From Salipaludibacillus sp. CUR1 (GTDB taxonomy: Bacteria > Bacillota > Bacilli > Bacillales > Salisediminibacteriaceae), in contig NZ_JAIWPE010000017.1 in NCBI RefSeq assembly GCF_021028955.1, positions 1 to 64,000 on the forward strand: a stretch of 64,000 bases of DNA, given 5' to 3'. The position numbers and the translations under genes are program-made. The notes under the pieces were generated by a model that saw only the letters and a list, made by a program, of their open reading frames with translations, did no database searches and was not told the DNA's origin. Positions 46,290 to 54,848 of the stretch are shown here, one piece after another (position 1 is the stretch's first letter; the number at the start of each line of letters is the position of its first letter).

Positions 46290-46430
46290 GACTGGCACAA
46301 AAGAATAGTAAGCCTAAAGAAAATCGAACAAATCTTCTACTGATTTGTTCGATTTTCTGCTTTTATGCTCAAAGAAGAGAAACTTTTACAAAGAATAAAG
46401 GCAGTTATTTCAGTCCAGGGGCTGTTCAAT
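46290..46430. repeat. REP-like module related to the 54-kb repeats
   Basis: CACAAAAGAATAGTA near 46296 and AGAATAAAGGCAGTTATTTC near 46393 are near-copies of the segments at 54078-54140. A perfect 15-bp hairpin (46320-46356) sits between them here. Confidence 0.55.
46320..46360 (+). terminator. Terminator-like 15-bp hairpin
   Basis: AAAATCGAACAAATC (46320-46334) and GATTTGTTCGATTTT (46342-46356) pair perfectly; CTGCTTTT follows. It could end transcription from the SurA-like gene. Confidence 0.6.
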
Positions 46431-46466
46431 CATTTAAAGTTGAATTTAATCAGCTAAATAGCGTTT

Positions 46467-46578
46467 CTATCGGCGAAATTGAGGGTCCAATCAGCGAAAA
46501 ATAATTTCTATCAGCGAAAATATGATTCAATCAGCGAAAAACAAAATCAATCAGCGAATTCCCCACTTCTATCAGCAA
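46467..46578. repeat. 20-21-bp repeat array with ATCAGCGAA unit
   Basis: CWATCRGCGAA starts at 46467, 46488, 46508, 46528, 46548 and 46569 (partial), a spacing of 20-21 bp with variable AT-rich spacers. It differs from the TTATACGGTAGAGT arrays but has nearly the same period. Confidence 0.8.
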
Positions 46579-46811
46579 TTTAGAATAATTATTACTGTTG
46601 AACAGCTTATAAAACTTAAGTTGACAGGCTTTAAAAAGGATAAAAAACATCGTGCGTCTTTTACACACCTGTTTTAGTTTTGTCTCAGCCTCTTCTGAAT
46701 TTTTACTCCATAGATGATATTTTTATAGAATAACGTCTGACGAAAGATTCTAAAAATTTTATTTTTAGGGGTTGCAGGTTAAGCGGTAGTCTGTTAGTAT
46801 GAGAGAAATTA

Positions 46812-46886
46812 AGAGGCTGTGTGTGACTGGCGAACACGGAGTACCGTGAGGGAGCACATGGTATCGAATTGCCGTTCGCCTGGGCA
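46812..46886 (+). ncRNA. ZTP (pfl) riboswitch upstream of serA
   Basis: The RNA has the conserved GACTGGCGAAC start, a GGAG..GAGGGAGC middle and the closing GCCGTTCGCCTGGGCA. GGCGAAC (46829-46835) pairs with GTTCGCC (46874-46880). ZTP riboswitches sense ZMP/ZTP, a sign of low 10-formyl-tetrahydrofolate, and control one-carbon and serine/glycine genes. A terminator hairpin follows at once, the standard on-switch form. The downstream gene encodes the first enzyme of serine synthesis, which supports the call. Confidence 0.85.
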
Positions 46887-46920
46887 GAGGTAAGGGATTT
46901 CGGATCCCTTACCTCTTTAT
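46887..46920 (+). terminator. Riboswitch-controlled terminator
   Basis: GAGGTAAGGGAT (46887-46898) and ATCCCTTACCTC (46904-46915) form a perfect stem followed by TTTAT. It lies directly after the ZTP aptamer, so ligand binding would decide read-through into serA. Confidence 0.8.
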
Positions 46921-47042
46921 GCTTATTTGAGGGGGGATTGTTGAAGCGTAAAGGCGATGTTCAGATAGGTTGTATGCAGGCAGGTGCTGACGTTCGAGCG
47001 GAGACAAACTACTATTTTGGATGAGAAAGAGGGAGTTTAGAG

Positions 47043-48242
47043 ATGGGCGTACTTACTTTGGATAAAACACGTACAATCAAAACATTAAACAATATTGCGG
47101 ATCAAGGACTGAATGTTTTTAACACGGATCAGTATACAATTGATAATACAAGCGAGGATCCTGATGCGATCGTTGTCCGCAGCTTTAATATGCATAACCT
47201 GGAATTCGGCAGCAATTTGAAAGCTATTGCACGGGCCGGAGCCGGTGTAAATAATATCCCGGTTGATAAATGCACTGAAAACGGCATTGTCGTCTTCAAT
47301 ACACCTGGGGCCAATGCCAATGCGGTAAAAGAACTTGTCCTCACCACCTTAATTGCTTCTTCACGTAACCTTTTTGACGGAATCGCCTGGGCTAAAACGC
47401 TTGTAGGGGAAGGCGACCAGGTTCCTAAACTCGTCGAATCAGGGAAGAAAAATTTCGTTGGTAAAGAGATTAAAGGGAAAACACTTGGTGTAATTGGACT
47501 TGGAGCTATCGGGGCAATGGTGGCTAATGACGCGCTCGATTTAGATATGGAGGTTATCGGATTTGATCCGTTCATCTCTGTGGATACAGCCTGGAACTTA
47601 TCCCGAAACGTCCACAGAGCCTTTACCATTGAACAGGTACTCGCCAATAGTGATTATATTACTGTCCATGTGCCTTTGACGGATAATACGAAAGGCATGT
47701 TCAACAAACAAACTTTCAGCCTTATGAAACCGGACGTTCACATTCTGAACTTCTCCCGAGACGGGCTTGTTGACGAAGCGGATATTGCAGAAGCGCTTGA
47801 AGCCGGAAAAGTTGGCAAGTACATTACGGACTTCCCGACTGAAAATGTGCTGAAAATGAAAAACGCGGTACCGATCCCGCATCTTGGTGCTTCTACTCAA
47901 GAGTCTGAGGAAAACTGTGCAATTATGGCGGCGCGCCAGGAAAAAGAGTTTCTGGAAACAGGTAATATTAAAAACTCCGTGAATTTCCCGAACGCTTCCT
48001 TGCCTTATGCGGGCAAGCCCCGGGTAACGGCGTTCCATAAAAATGTGCCGAACATGGTTGGACAAATCTCTTCCGCTATTTCAACCTTTAACTTGAACAT
48101 TGCTGACATGGTTAACAGAAGCCGCGGAGATTACGCCTACACGATGATTGATATCGACAGCGAAGTAAACGGCGACGTCGTCCCTGGTCTTGAGGAAAAA
48201 ATCAAGCAGATTGAAGGTATGGTGAGAGTACGTACAATCTAA
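47043..48242 (+). CDS. serA: Phosphoglycerate dehydrogenase
   Basis: SerA oxidises 3-phosphoglycerate to 3-phosphohydroxypyruvate with NAD, the first step of serine synthesis. The 399-residue enzyme has the RAGAGVNNI active-site arginine, the Rossmann motif GVIGLGAIGAMVAN, the catalytic IPHLGAST with His, and a C-terminal ACT domain (MVGQISSAISTFNLNIADM). It is the short SerA form with a single ACT domain, often found without serC in the same operon, and serC is not in the window. Control by the ZTP riboswitch upstream ties serine supply to folate one-carbon status. Confidence 0.9.
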   Translation: MGVLTLDKTRTIKTLNNIADQGLNVFNTDQYTIDNTSEDPDAIVVRSFNMHNLEFGSNLKAIARAGAGVNNIPVDKCTENGIVVFNTPGANANAVKELVLTTLIASSRNLFDGIAWAKTLVGEGDQVPKLVESGKKNFVGKEIKGKTLGVIGLGAIGAMVANDALDLDMEVIGFDPFISVDTAWNLSRNVHRAFTIEQVLANSDYITVHVPLTDNTKGMFNKQTFSLMKPDVHILNFSRDGLVDEADIAEALEAGKVGKYITDFPTENVLKMKNAVPIPHLGASTQESEENCAIMAARQEKEFLETGNIKNSVNFPNASLPYAGKPRVTAFHKNVPNMVGQISSAISTFNLNIADMVNRSRGDYAYTMIDIDSEVNGDVVPGLEEKIKQIEGMVRVRTI

Positions 48243-48417
48243 TTTAAATTAAATAGAGTTTTGTCTGGTCCCTGCCTCCGGTTCGTGAATGCTGCGATTC
48301 GGGGGCAGTTTTTTATTCCTTATTTTTTCCAATGACAATATACTTCTTCCTTATATTTTTATACAATTACTTATAAGATCTTTTTCCATATTAGTTTTAA
48401 AAAAGGGGGATTACAAA

Positions 48418-48732
48418 ATGAAGCACTTATATTGGGCGGCAGGAACAGGAATTCTATTGCATATTGGCGTCGTATTAATAAGTGGATTAACGCGGTTCCA
48501 TTGGTCTGACATTGCAGGGATGGCAGCCATACTTGTTTTCTGTGTCCTTCTGTTTTTTTCATTTAGCGGAGAGGGGTTATCTGTCGGATCGCAAGCGCAG
48601 GCGAATGTGGAATCGAGAGGTCTTCATGGATCGACAAAAGCACAAAAAGCAATGGCCAGGTGGAACCCTTTTTTAACGGGAACCCTGGTGTATCTCATTA
48701 TCAGCTTCAGTTTTCCATACATATTTTCATAG
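48418..48732 (+). CDS. Three-helix membrane protein of unknown function
   Basis: SD AAAGGGGG lies before ATG 48418, so the longer open frame is not used. The 104-residue protein has three hydrophobic segments (ILLHIGVVLISGL; IAGMAAILVFCVLLFFSF; FLTGTLVYLIISF) and a hydrophilic loop of about 35 residues (VGSQAQANVESRGLHGST). Proteins of this size are common in Bacillaceae and unassigned. It is probably monocistronic. Confidence 0.6.
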   Translation: MKHLYWAAGTGILLHIGVVLISGLTRFHWSDIAGMAAILVFCVLLFFSFSGEGLSVGSQAQANVESRGLHGSTKAQKAMARWNPFLTGTLVYLIISFSFPYIFS

Positions 48733-48782
48733 AAGTGCCTGTGCCTTAAAGATGTGCTCTTAGCGTCGGGGCCAGGCGCTTT

Positions 48783-49286
48783 TTACTGCAGGCCTGTTAA
48801 TGGCTTCTCGTTAAAATATACGAGGGCCTGATTTACATTGTCTATATCATAAATTTTCTTTTTTAAACAGAATTGAATGACTAAATCGCCCGTGGCATTG
48901 TTGGATAACGAGTGCCCCGCTGAGCTGAGAAGCTGCTCTGTCTGATCCTGGTTTAATTCAAGGGCTAAAGCGAGCGCAAGAATCGTATTTTTGCCAGGAC
49001 GGTAGGTGGTTTTAGAACGTATTTTTGAAAAAAGCTTTCGGTCAATACCGGCCTTTTTGTAAAGTTCAGGGTCAGTGACACCTTTCTGGTCAATAAAGCC
49101 AAATAAAACGGAGTTGAAGGACGGCTGGCGATTTGATTCAATAAAGTCTTCTACATCCGTCATTTTCATCTCCTCGTACGTTAAATCTTCCATTTTTTCA
49201 GAGAGCTGATGACGGACTGAACTTAATTCAGTTAAGTGCTCCTGTATGTAGTCATCGAGTTCTTCCAGAATTTTAGAATCGAGCAT
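48783..49286 (-). CDS. HTH-type partner of the vWA protein
   Basis: The 167-residue protein has a helical N-terminal part and a conserved block (FGFIDQKGVTDPELYKKAGI, DRKLFSKIRS, ILALALALELNQDQTEQLL) that looks like a divergent XRE-type helix-turn-helix. AGGGGAGG supports ATG 49286. Similar proteins are regularly found next to vWA proteins, here divergently at 49380. It may regulate or assist the vWA protein. Function unknown. Confidence 0.65.
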   Translation of the reverse strand: MLDSKILEELDDYIQEHLTELSSVRHQLSEKMEDLTYEEMKMTDVEDFIESNRQPSFNSVLFGFIDQKGVTDPELYKKAGIDRKLFSKIRSKTTYRPGKNTILALALALELNQDQTEQLLSSAGHSLSNNATGDLVIQFCLKKKIYDIDNVNQALVYFNEKPLTGLQ

Positions 49287-49379
49287 TGCCTTTGCCTCCC
49301 CTAAATGTCGCTTGCGAGGCGACCTGTTGATAGGTTTATTCATCTATTATTATACCAAGAACAGGAAAGGGTGAGGAAT

Positions 49380-49964
49380 ATGACAAGGCAAGTAACCGAA
49401 ATTGTTTTCCTGCTGGACAGAAGCGGCTCAATGGCAGGGCTTGAAAGCGACACGATCGGAGGCTTTAACGCCTTCGTAAAAAAACAGTGTGAGCTTGAAG
49501 GAGAGACAGTTTTAACCGCTGCATTGTTTGATGACCGGTACGAAGTCCTTTGGAATGGAGTGGACGCAGGAAGTGTTACTCTTACTGAAAAAGAGTATTT
49601 TGTCCGGGGGATGACAGCGCTTCTCGACTCAGTCGGAAAGACGATTTTGGATGTGGGTTACCGGTTGTCGCATACGAGTGAGGAGAGAAGGCCTTCTAAA
49701 GTGATCGTCGTTATTACTACAGACGGAATGGAAAATGCCAGCACGGAATTTACTTATGAAAAAGTCAAAGAACTGATTAAACACCAGCAGGAGACATACA
49801 ATTGGGAGTTTGTGTTTATGGGCGCAAACATTGATACAGCAAAGGAAGCAGGCAGTATTGGTATTTCTGAGGATCATGCGTTTGCCTTTGAAGCTTCCCC
49901 AGCCGGAGTTGACAGAATGTACGAAAAAGTGACCGAAGTCGTTTCTGAGAAAAGGAAGAAGTGA
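49380..49964 (+). CDS. von Willebrand factor A-domain protein
   Basis: The 194-residue protein is a single vWA domain with an intact metal site: DRSGS at 13-17 (DxSxS), a threonine in GMTAL, and TTDGMEN. It lacks a signal peptide, so it acts in the cytosol. SD AGGAAAGGGTGAGG precedes ATG 49380. It is divergent from the HTH-type gene 48783-49286 with only 93 bp between starts, a pair found in many Firmicutes; stress or conflict roles have been suggested for related vWA proteins, but none is shown here. Confidence 0.8.
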   Translation: MTRQVTEIVFLLDRSGSMAGLESDTIGGFNAFVKKQCELEGETVLTAALFDDRYEVLWNGVDAGSVTLTEKEYFVRGMTALLDSVGKTILDVGYRLSHTSEERRPSKVIVVITTDGMENASTEFTYEKVKELIKHQQETYNWEFVFMGANIDTAKEAGSIGISEDHAFAFEASPAGVDRMYEKVTEVVSEKRKK

Positions 49965-50194
49965 CAGCCGCCCGCGCTATATTAACAGGTTTCTCCCCGC
50001 CGCTGGAAGCGATGGGGATTTTTTTGTGGATAACGGCCACGTAACCCCGCAGCGTGACTGAGTGAATCTTTTCCCTGAAGCAGGGACAGCGGTTGGTCGC
50101 GTTGAAGTAATATTTCAGGCTGCACAGGTTGTCAGCTCTTAGTATCATTAGTTTATAAACAGGGACCGAGTCCTTTTTTAAGGAGAACATAAAT

Positions 50195-50896
50195 ATGAAA
50201 AATTCACAGAGATTCACGACTGCCTATAACAGGATTGACGCTAAATTACGGGAACAGGAAAACAGTGACCGTTACTTGCCTTTTTCGGAACTGGTCGTCC
50301 GGATGGCTAAACACAATTACGTCGTCAGAAGGTTTGAAAAAGATCTTAAAATGCTTGGAAACCTGCGGAATGCGATTATCCACAATGAAACTCGGCAGGA
50401 CTATGTCATTGCAGAGCCTCACGATTCCACCGTGTCACTCATTGAAAAGATCGAAGCGGAAATTTCCAAACCTAAAGAAGTGATTCCGATGTTCAGTAAA
50501 GATGTAAAGACGTTTGAAACGGACCATACGTTATCGGATGTTTTAAGGGTGATTAAAGATCAGGCATTTTCACAGTTCCCTGTTTATAATGACGGGGAAT
50601 TTGCCGGGCTTCTGACAGAGAATGGCATTACAAATTTTTTAGCCAGGCATGTTGAGGAGGAATTGATTTCACTGCCTGAAACTGCCATTGAAATGGTATT
50701 ATCATTAGAGGAAGCAAAAAATAACTGTAAATTTATCTCCCGCCATACGAGTGTTTACGAGGCGAAAGAGTTGTTCAAGAACGAGGGCGCAGACGAATTT
50801 GCCAGGCTGGATGCGTTATTAATTACCCATCACGGCAGAAAAACGGAAAAATTGTTAGGGATGATTACGGCGTGGGATATTACGCAAATTGACTAG
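50195..50896 (+). CDS. CBS-domain protein
   Basis: The 233-residue protein has an N-terminal helical region (about 1-95) and two CBS motifs (FETDHTLSDVLRVIKDQAFSQF region and RHTSVYEAKELFKNE to LGMITAWDIT). CBS pairs bind adenosine nucleotides. The N-terminal part is not recognised. SD AAGGAG precedes ATG 50195. It could be a cytosolic energy or nucleotide sensor; no fused effector is visible. Confidence 0.75.
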   Translation: MKNSQRFTTAYNRIDAKLREQENSDRYLPFSELVVRMAKHNYVVRRFEKDLKMLGNLRNAIIHNETRQDYVIAEPHDSTVSLIEKIEAEISKPKEVIPMFSKDVKTFETDHTLSDVLRVIKDQAFSQFPVYNDGEFAGLLTENGITNFLARHVEEELISLPETAIEMVLSLEEAKNNCKFISRHTSVYEAKELFKNEGADEFARLDALLITHHGRKTEKLLGMITAWDITQID

Positions 50897-50958
50897 TTAA
50901 GATATGATTAGATTTAATGATGTTTTAGTTGATTAATGGAAAGAGGACCGGTGGTTTT

Positions 50959-51252
50959 ATGAAAAAAGCGATTTTTATTGGTTTAGGAATCGTGGGTGTC
51001 ATCTTGCTTTTCGCCCTTATTATACAAGATGCCGATGTTATTTTTGCTCTGTCCGGGCTTGCGGCCGCTGTCAGCTTTTTACTGGCGGCTCTGTCCTCGA
51101 GAGCTATAGAAGGCGGAGAGAAAAACTGGACGGAGGAAGAGATGGAACGAAAAGGGCGAAGGACCCGAAGGCGGAAGGGAAATGCTTTGATGTTTACAAT
51201 GATCGGATTGCCTAACCTTCTGGCCGCGATTCTCTCGTATGTGTTTTTATAG
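50959..51252 (+). CDS. DUF5316 family membrane protein
   Basis: The 97-residue protein has three hydrophobic helices (FIGLGIVGVILLFALII; FALSGLAAAVSFLLAAL; FTMIGLPNLLAAILSYV) and a basic cytosolic loop (RKGRRTRRRKGN), as in DUF5316 proteins. SD AAGAGG lies before ATG 50959. No function is known for the family. The gene is between a CBS protein and D-cysteine desulfhydrase in the same direction. Confidence 0.65.
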   Translation: MKKAIFIGLGIVGVILLFALIIQDADVIFALSGLAAAVSFLLAALSSRAIEGGEKNWTEEEMERKGRRTRRRKGNALMFTMIGLPNLLAAILSYVFL

Positions 51253-51302
51253 CGGAGCTGCACCCGGAAAGGTCATATTTTTGAGTTTGGAGGGATCACA
51301 CT

Positions 51303-52319
51303 GTGAATTTGTCTTATTTTCCGCGTAACCAGTATTCCCCGTCAAAGACACCCATTGAGAAAGCCGAGCGCTTAACGGCTATGCTGGGCGGGCCTGATAT
51401 TTTTATAAAAAGAGATGATTTGCTCGGTTTGACTGAAGGGGGCAACAAAACGAGGAAGCTGGAATTTCTCATTGCTGAGGCCCAGGCAAAAGGAGCAGAT
51501 ACGATTATTACAGCCGGAGGTATTCAGTCGAATCATTGCCGGCTCACTCTGGCTGCCTGTGTAAAAGAGGGCCTGAAATGTGTGTTAATTTTAGAGGAAA
51601 ATGAAAAGGCGCAGTATGATACGCAGACAAATGGGAATTTCCTTCTCTATCAGCTGTTGGGGACTGAGGCGCTTCATATTGTCCCGAACGGCACCGATGT
51701 GTATGAAGAGATGGAAAAGACGGCGGAAGTGATGCGCCGGGAGGGCCGTAAGCCTTATGTGATCCCGGTTGGGGGATCAAATGTAACCGGAATAACAGGG
51801 TACGCGGCATGTGCTGAAGAAATTCACGGTCAGGCCGAAGCTGAGGGCCTCTCATTTGATTATGTCGTCTGCACGAGCGGCAGCGGGGGGATGCATGCCG
51901 GGCTGATCGCCGGTTTTAAAGGGCTCGGCGCTCGAACAGAAGTGATAGGCATTAACGTGAGCCGCGGGAAGGCTGAGCAGGAAGAAAACGTCTATAAGCT
52001 CGTACAGGAAACGGCTGACCATATTGGGGTGAAACAGGAGATTCCGCGCGGGGCTGTGACGTGTTTCGATGACTATGTCGGCCTGGGATATGCCCTTCCG
52101 ACAAACGGAATGATTGAAGCGGTCAAGACGGCAGCCCGGACTGAAGCTCTTCTTCTTGACCCTGTTTATACTGGAAAAACAATGGATGGGCTGATTGACC
52201 TTATTCGTAAAGGCTTCTTTAAAAAAGGCGACAGTGTGCTGTTTATTCATTCAGGAGGAACCCCCGCAGTTTATGCGTATTCGCCGGTTTTTTATACGGA
52301 AGATTATAAAGGTGATTAA
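51303..52319 (+). CDS. dcyD: D-cysteine desulfhydrase
   Basis: This PLP enzyme of the ACC deaminase/D-cysteine desulfhydrase family turns D-cysteine into pyruvate, sulfide and ammonia. The 338-residue protein has the PLP lysine in GGNKTRKLE (Lys49), the GGIQSNH motif that binds the PLP phosphate, and a late TSGSGGMHAG. ACC deaminases are close relatives; the exact substrate needs biochemistry. GTG 51303 follows GGAGG. It is probably co-transcribed with the DUF5316 gene upstream. Confidence 0.8.
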   Translation: MNLSYFPRNQYSPSKTPIEKAERLTAMLGGPDIFIKRDDLLGLTEGGNKTRKLEFLIAEAQAKGADTIITAGGIQSNHCRLTLAACVKEGLKCVLILEENEKAQYDTQTNGNFLLYQLLGTEALHIVPNGTDVYEEMEKTAEVMRREGRKPYVIPVGGSNVTGITGYAACAEEIHGQAEAEGLSFDYVVCTSGSGGMHAGLIAGFKGLGARTEVIGINVSRGKAEQEENVYKLVQETADHIGVKQEIPRGAVTCFDDYVGLGYALPTNGMIEAVKTAARTEALLLDPVYTGKTMDGLIDLIRKGFFKKGDSVLFIHSGGTPAVYAYSPVFYTEDYKGD

Positions 52320-52431
52320 GGGATGAAGACGCCGGGGTGGTCTGGCTAACTAACTATTGAGGGCGGTGCAGACTTTATTCAAGGACTGGAATCCTCTATA
52401 ATGAGGGAGACAAACTATTCGGAGGTAAATA

Positions 52432-52923
52432 ATGGCTAAAGAGAGTTCATTCGATATCGTATCCAAAGTTGATTTTTCAAAGGTGCAAAATGCTGTAGTG
52501 ATGGCGACGAAAGAAATTCAGAACCGTTATGACTTTAAGGGGAGTAAAAGCAAGCTGACCCTTGAGGATGAAGAACTGGTGCTTGTATCAGACGATGAAT
52601 TTAAAATGGACCAGTTGAAGGATGTGCTTGTAAGCAAGCTCATCAAACAGGATGTTTCATTAAAAAGCCTTGATTACGGCAAACTGGAACCGGCCTCGGG
52701 CGGGACAGTCCGGCAGCGTGCGAAGCTTATTCAGGGCATTGATAAAGATAACGCGAAAAAGATCACTAAGCTTGTTAAAGATAATGGGCTTAAAGTAAAA
52801 ACGCAGATTCAGGACGACCAGGTCCGTGTGAGCGGGAAAAACCGCGATGACCTTCAGAAAGTGATTGCAGCAATTAAAGAGGCTGACCTGTCGCTTCCAC
52901 TGCAGTTTATTAATTACCGCTAA
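52432..52923 (+). CDS. yajQ: YajQ-family nucleotide-binding protein
   Basis: The 163-residue protein matches Yaj[18 protein letters not shown] opening, NRYDFKG, and the final [12 protein letters not shown]. YajQ has two ferredoxin-like domains; some members bind cyclic di-GMP and act on transcription, others bind nucleic acid. The cytosolic location and full length are normal. SD CGGAGG precedes ATG 52432. A terminator follows at 52967. Confidence 0.9.
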   Translation: MAKESSFDIVSKVDFSKVQNAVVMATKEIQNRYDFKGSKSKLTLEDEELVLVSDDEFKMDQLKDVLVSKLIKQDVSLKSLDYGKLEPASGGTVRQRAKLIQGIDKDNAKKITKLVKDNGLKVKTQIQDDQVRVSGKNRDDLQKVIAAIKEADLSLPLQFINYR

Positions 52924-52966
52924 CCTGCGGCAGCGCCGGGCCGGCGGCTACAGGGTGTTACATAGA

Positions 52967-52996
52967 AGAGCATTTCCTCAGGGGATGCTCTTTTTT
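52967..52996 (+). terminator. Terminator of yajQ
   Basis: AGAGCAT and ATGCTCT arms followed by TTTTTT. Confidence 0.75.
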
Positions 52997-53106
52997 GTGC
53001 ACAAGAGTGAGGATGGCTGGCTGTTTTGCGGGATGTTTTTGAGCAGAAGGAAACTTATTTTAAAAAGAAACGTCTAATGACTAAAAGGACGGAGAGGGGT
53101 AGGCGT

Positions 53107-54045
53107 ATGCGGTTAACTAAAGGATGGGCTGCAGCGGGTCTCATTTTTATGTTCGCATGTTTGGCTGCTGGCTGCGGGCAGGATGGGCAGTCAGGAGCAT
53201 GGGAGCAGGAAGAAGACTGGGAGGAAGGCCAGGGGAATCTCCCTGACAGTGTCGGTGATCCTCAAAGTGTGGATCTTTCTGCGGAAGAAAAAGAGTTCCT
53301 GAGCACGTATCTCTATTTTGACCATGGAGATGATCTTTGGAAAAAAACAGATTATGGACCTCCGACAGGCACGTGGTTTTTTAAGGACGGGAAAGGCAGC
53401 CTGGGGTACGGGATGCCCGCAGGAACGATGAAATCAGGGGGAAACTTCTCGGTTGAACTTATCGCTCACGAGGAAGATAGTGTTGCTATGGAGCGCGAGA
53501 TCAGGGTGCGGTTAACTGAAATGGAAAAGACAGAAGAAAAAGAGAAGGTCGTGGATGAAACAGTCTACGTGGAAACTGCAGGGAGCAGTGAAATAGTCTA
53601 TTCCGGGAACTTGCCCGATAACAAAAATGCCGGCTATTTGTTGAGTGTGGAGGTTATAAATGACGAAGGGGAAGTGGAAGACACCCGGCTGTCTTTTATG
53701 TATGTGCCGGTGCCGGAAATGAATGCCTCTTTAAGGACGGATCAGGAGACTTACACTGAAACTGATGAGGAAGTTAAGTTAATTCTGGAAAATGCCGGGC
53801 CAACGTATCTCTTTATCGGCGAATATTATTCGGTTGAGAAAAAAGTGGGGGATACATGGAGAAAGGTTCCTCTTGAATTGGCGTTTAACGATATCGGCCT
53901 TTATGTGGGTATTGGGGAAGAGCATGTGGATACTGTGGATATGACAGACTTGGACAGCGGAACTTACAGGCTAATAAAAGACATGCATACTGAAGGGATT
54001 GATTTGTCAGCGGAGCTTGCTGCAGAGTTTACGATTCAGGAGTAG
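53107..54045 (+). CDS. Lipoprotein with bacterial Ig-like domain
   Basis: SD GGAGAGGGG supports ATG 53107 rather than the longer frame. The 312-residue protein has a lipobox LAAGC (Cys23), an acidic Gln/Glu linker, a middle beta-rich region and a C-terminal Ig-like domain (TYTETDEEVKLILENAGP and on to YRLIKDMHTEG) of the Big_14 type found in Bacillus lipoproteins. It is anchored on the outer face of the membrane. Its ligand is unknown. Downstream comes a repeat-rich gap. Confidence 0.65.
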   Translation: MRLTKGWAAAGLIFMFACLAAGCGQDGQSGAWEQEEDWEEGQGNLPDSVGDPQSVDLSAEEKEFLSTYLYFDHGDDLWKKTDYGPPTGTWFFKDGKGSLGYGMPAGTMKSGGNFSVELIAHEEDSVAMEREIRVRLTEMEKTEEKEKVVDETVYVETAGSSEIVYSGNLPDNKNAGYLLSVEVINDEGEVEDTRLSFMYVPVPEMNASLRTDQETYTETDEEVKLILENAGPTYLFIGEYYSVEKKVGDTWRKVPLELAFNDIGLYVGIGEEHVDTVDMTDLDSGTYRLIKDMHTEGIDLSAELAAEFTIQE

Positions 54046-54848
54046 ACGGCTGGTCTTAAAACGAAGTTCATGACACTTGGACAAAAGAATAGTACTCTTA
54101 AAAATGTTAACTCAGAATAAAAGCAGTGATTTCAGTCCGCCAGGCGGGCGCTTGCCCAGCGGCTTGTCTTCAGCTAAATTCAACTCAGCCTGGGGCTTCG
54201 TTGAATTGGATCTTCAGACTGCGCTCAATCCCTTGGGCGTCACCGCCTTCTGTCCTTCAATCAATAAAGTGAAGGCTGTTAGTCTCATTTTCTTTCGCCT
54301 TCCTAGTAAAGAATGTTTTGGATAGAATAAAAGCAGTGATTTCAGTCCGCCAGGCGGACGCTTGCCCAGGGGCTTGTCCTTTTAATTTGCCGATTCACTC
54401 TCGGCGAAGGCTTACACCACAGGCATAAGTGCAACATAGGTCATTAGGAGCTTCGGCTAACCCCTTCACGTCCTGTGAAAACGCCGAAGTCACCACATCC
54501 GTGTGGAAGTTCGCTGTGTTTTCTTTACCCGAGGGCTTGTCTTCAACTAACTTTCCCGAAGGACTCCTTCGGGAAAGTGGATTTTCAGACTTTGCTCCTG
54601 CGCTTGCTCGTCGCAGGGGAAAGATCGCTCATCCCCTGGGTGTCCTCGCCTTCATTCATCGGATTACTAATATATTTAAGGGGTGAGTTATTTCTGCATG
54701 ATTGGCTTAAATTCAACTCAGCTTTGAGCTTCGTTGAATTAAATCTTCAGCCTTAACCCCTTGGGCGTCGCCGCCTTCTGTCCTTCAATCACTAAAGTAA
54801 AAAAATTAAAACTTTATTTTAACGGGGCGCCAGACTCACCATTTGTGT
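54046..54848. repeat. Block of REP-like intergenic modules
   Basis: No gene is supported in these 800 bp. A module of about 55 bp (AGAATAAAAGCAGTGATTTC and on through CGCCAGGCGG) occurs at 54114 and again at 54324. A second module (AATTCAACTCAG to CAATAAAGT/CACTAAAGT) occurs at 54177-54270 and 54710-54798. A related, degraded module with CTTTCCCGAAGGA/TCCTTCGGGAAAG lies between. The first module has a partner near 46290-46430. Confidence 0.75.

Noticed and set aside
46214-46504. 96-codon frame as a gene
   Set aside because: It runs through a palindrome, a REP-like module and a terminator hairpin.
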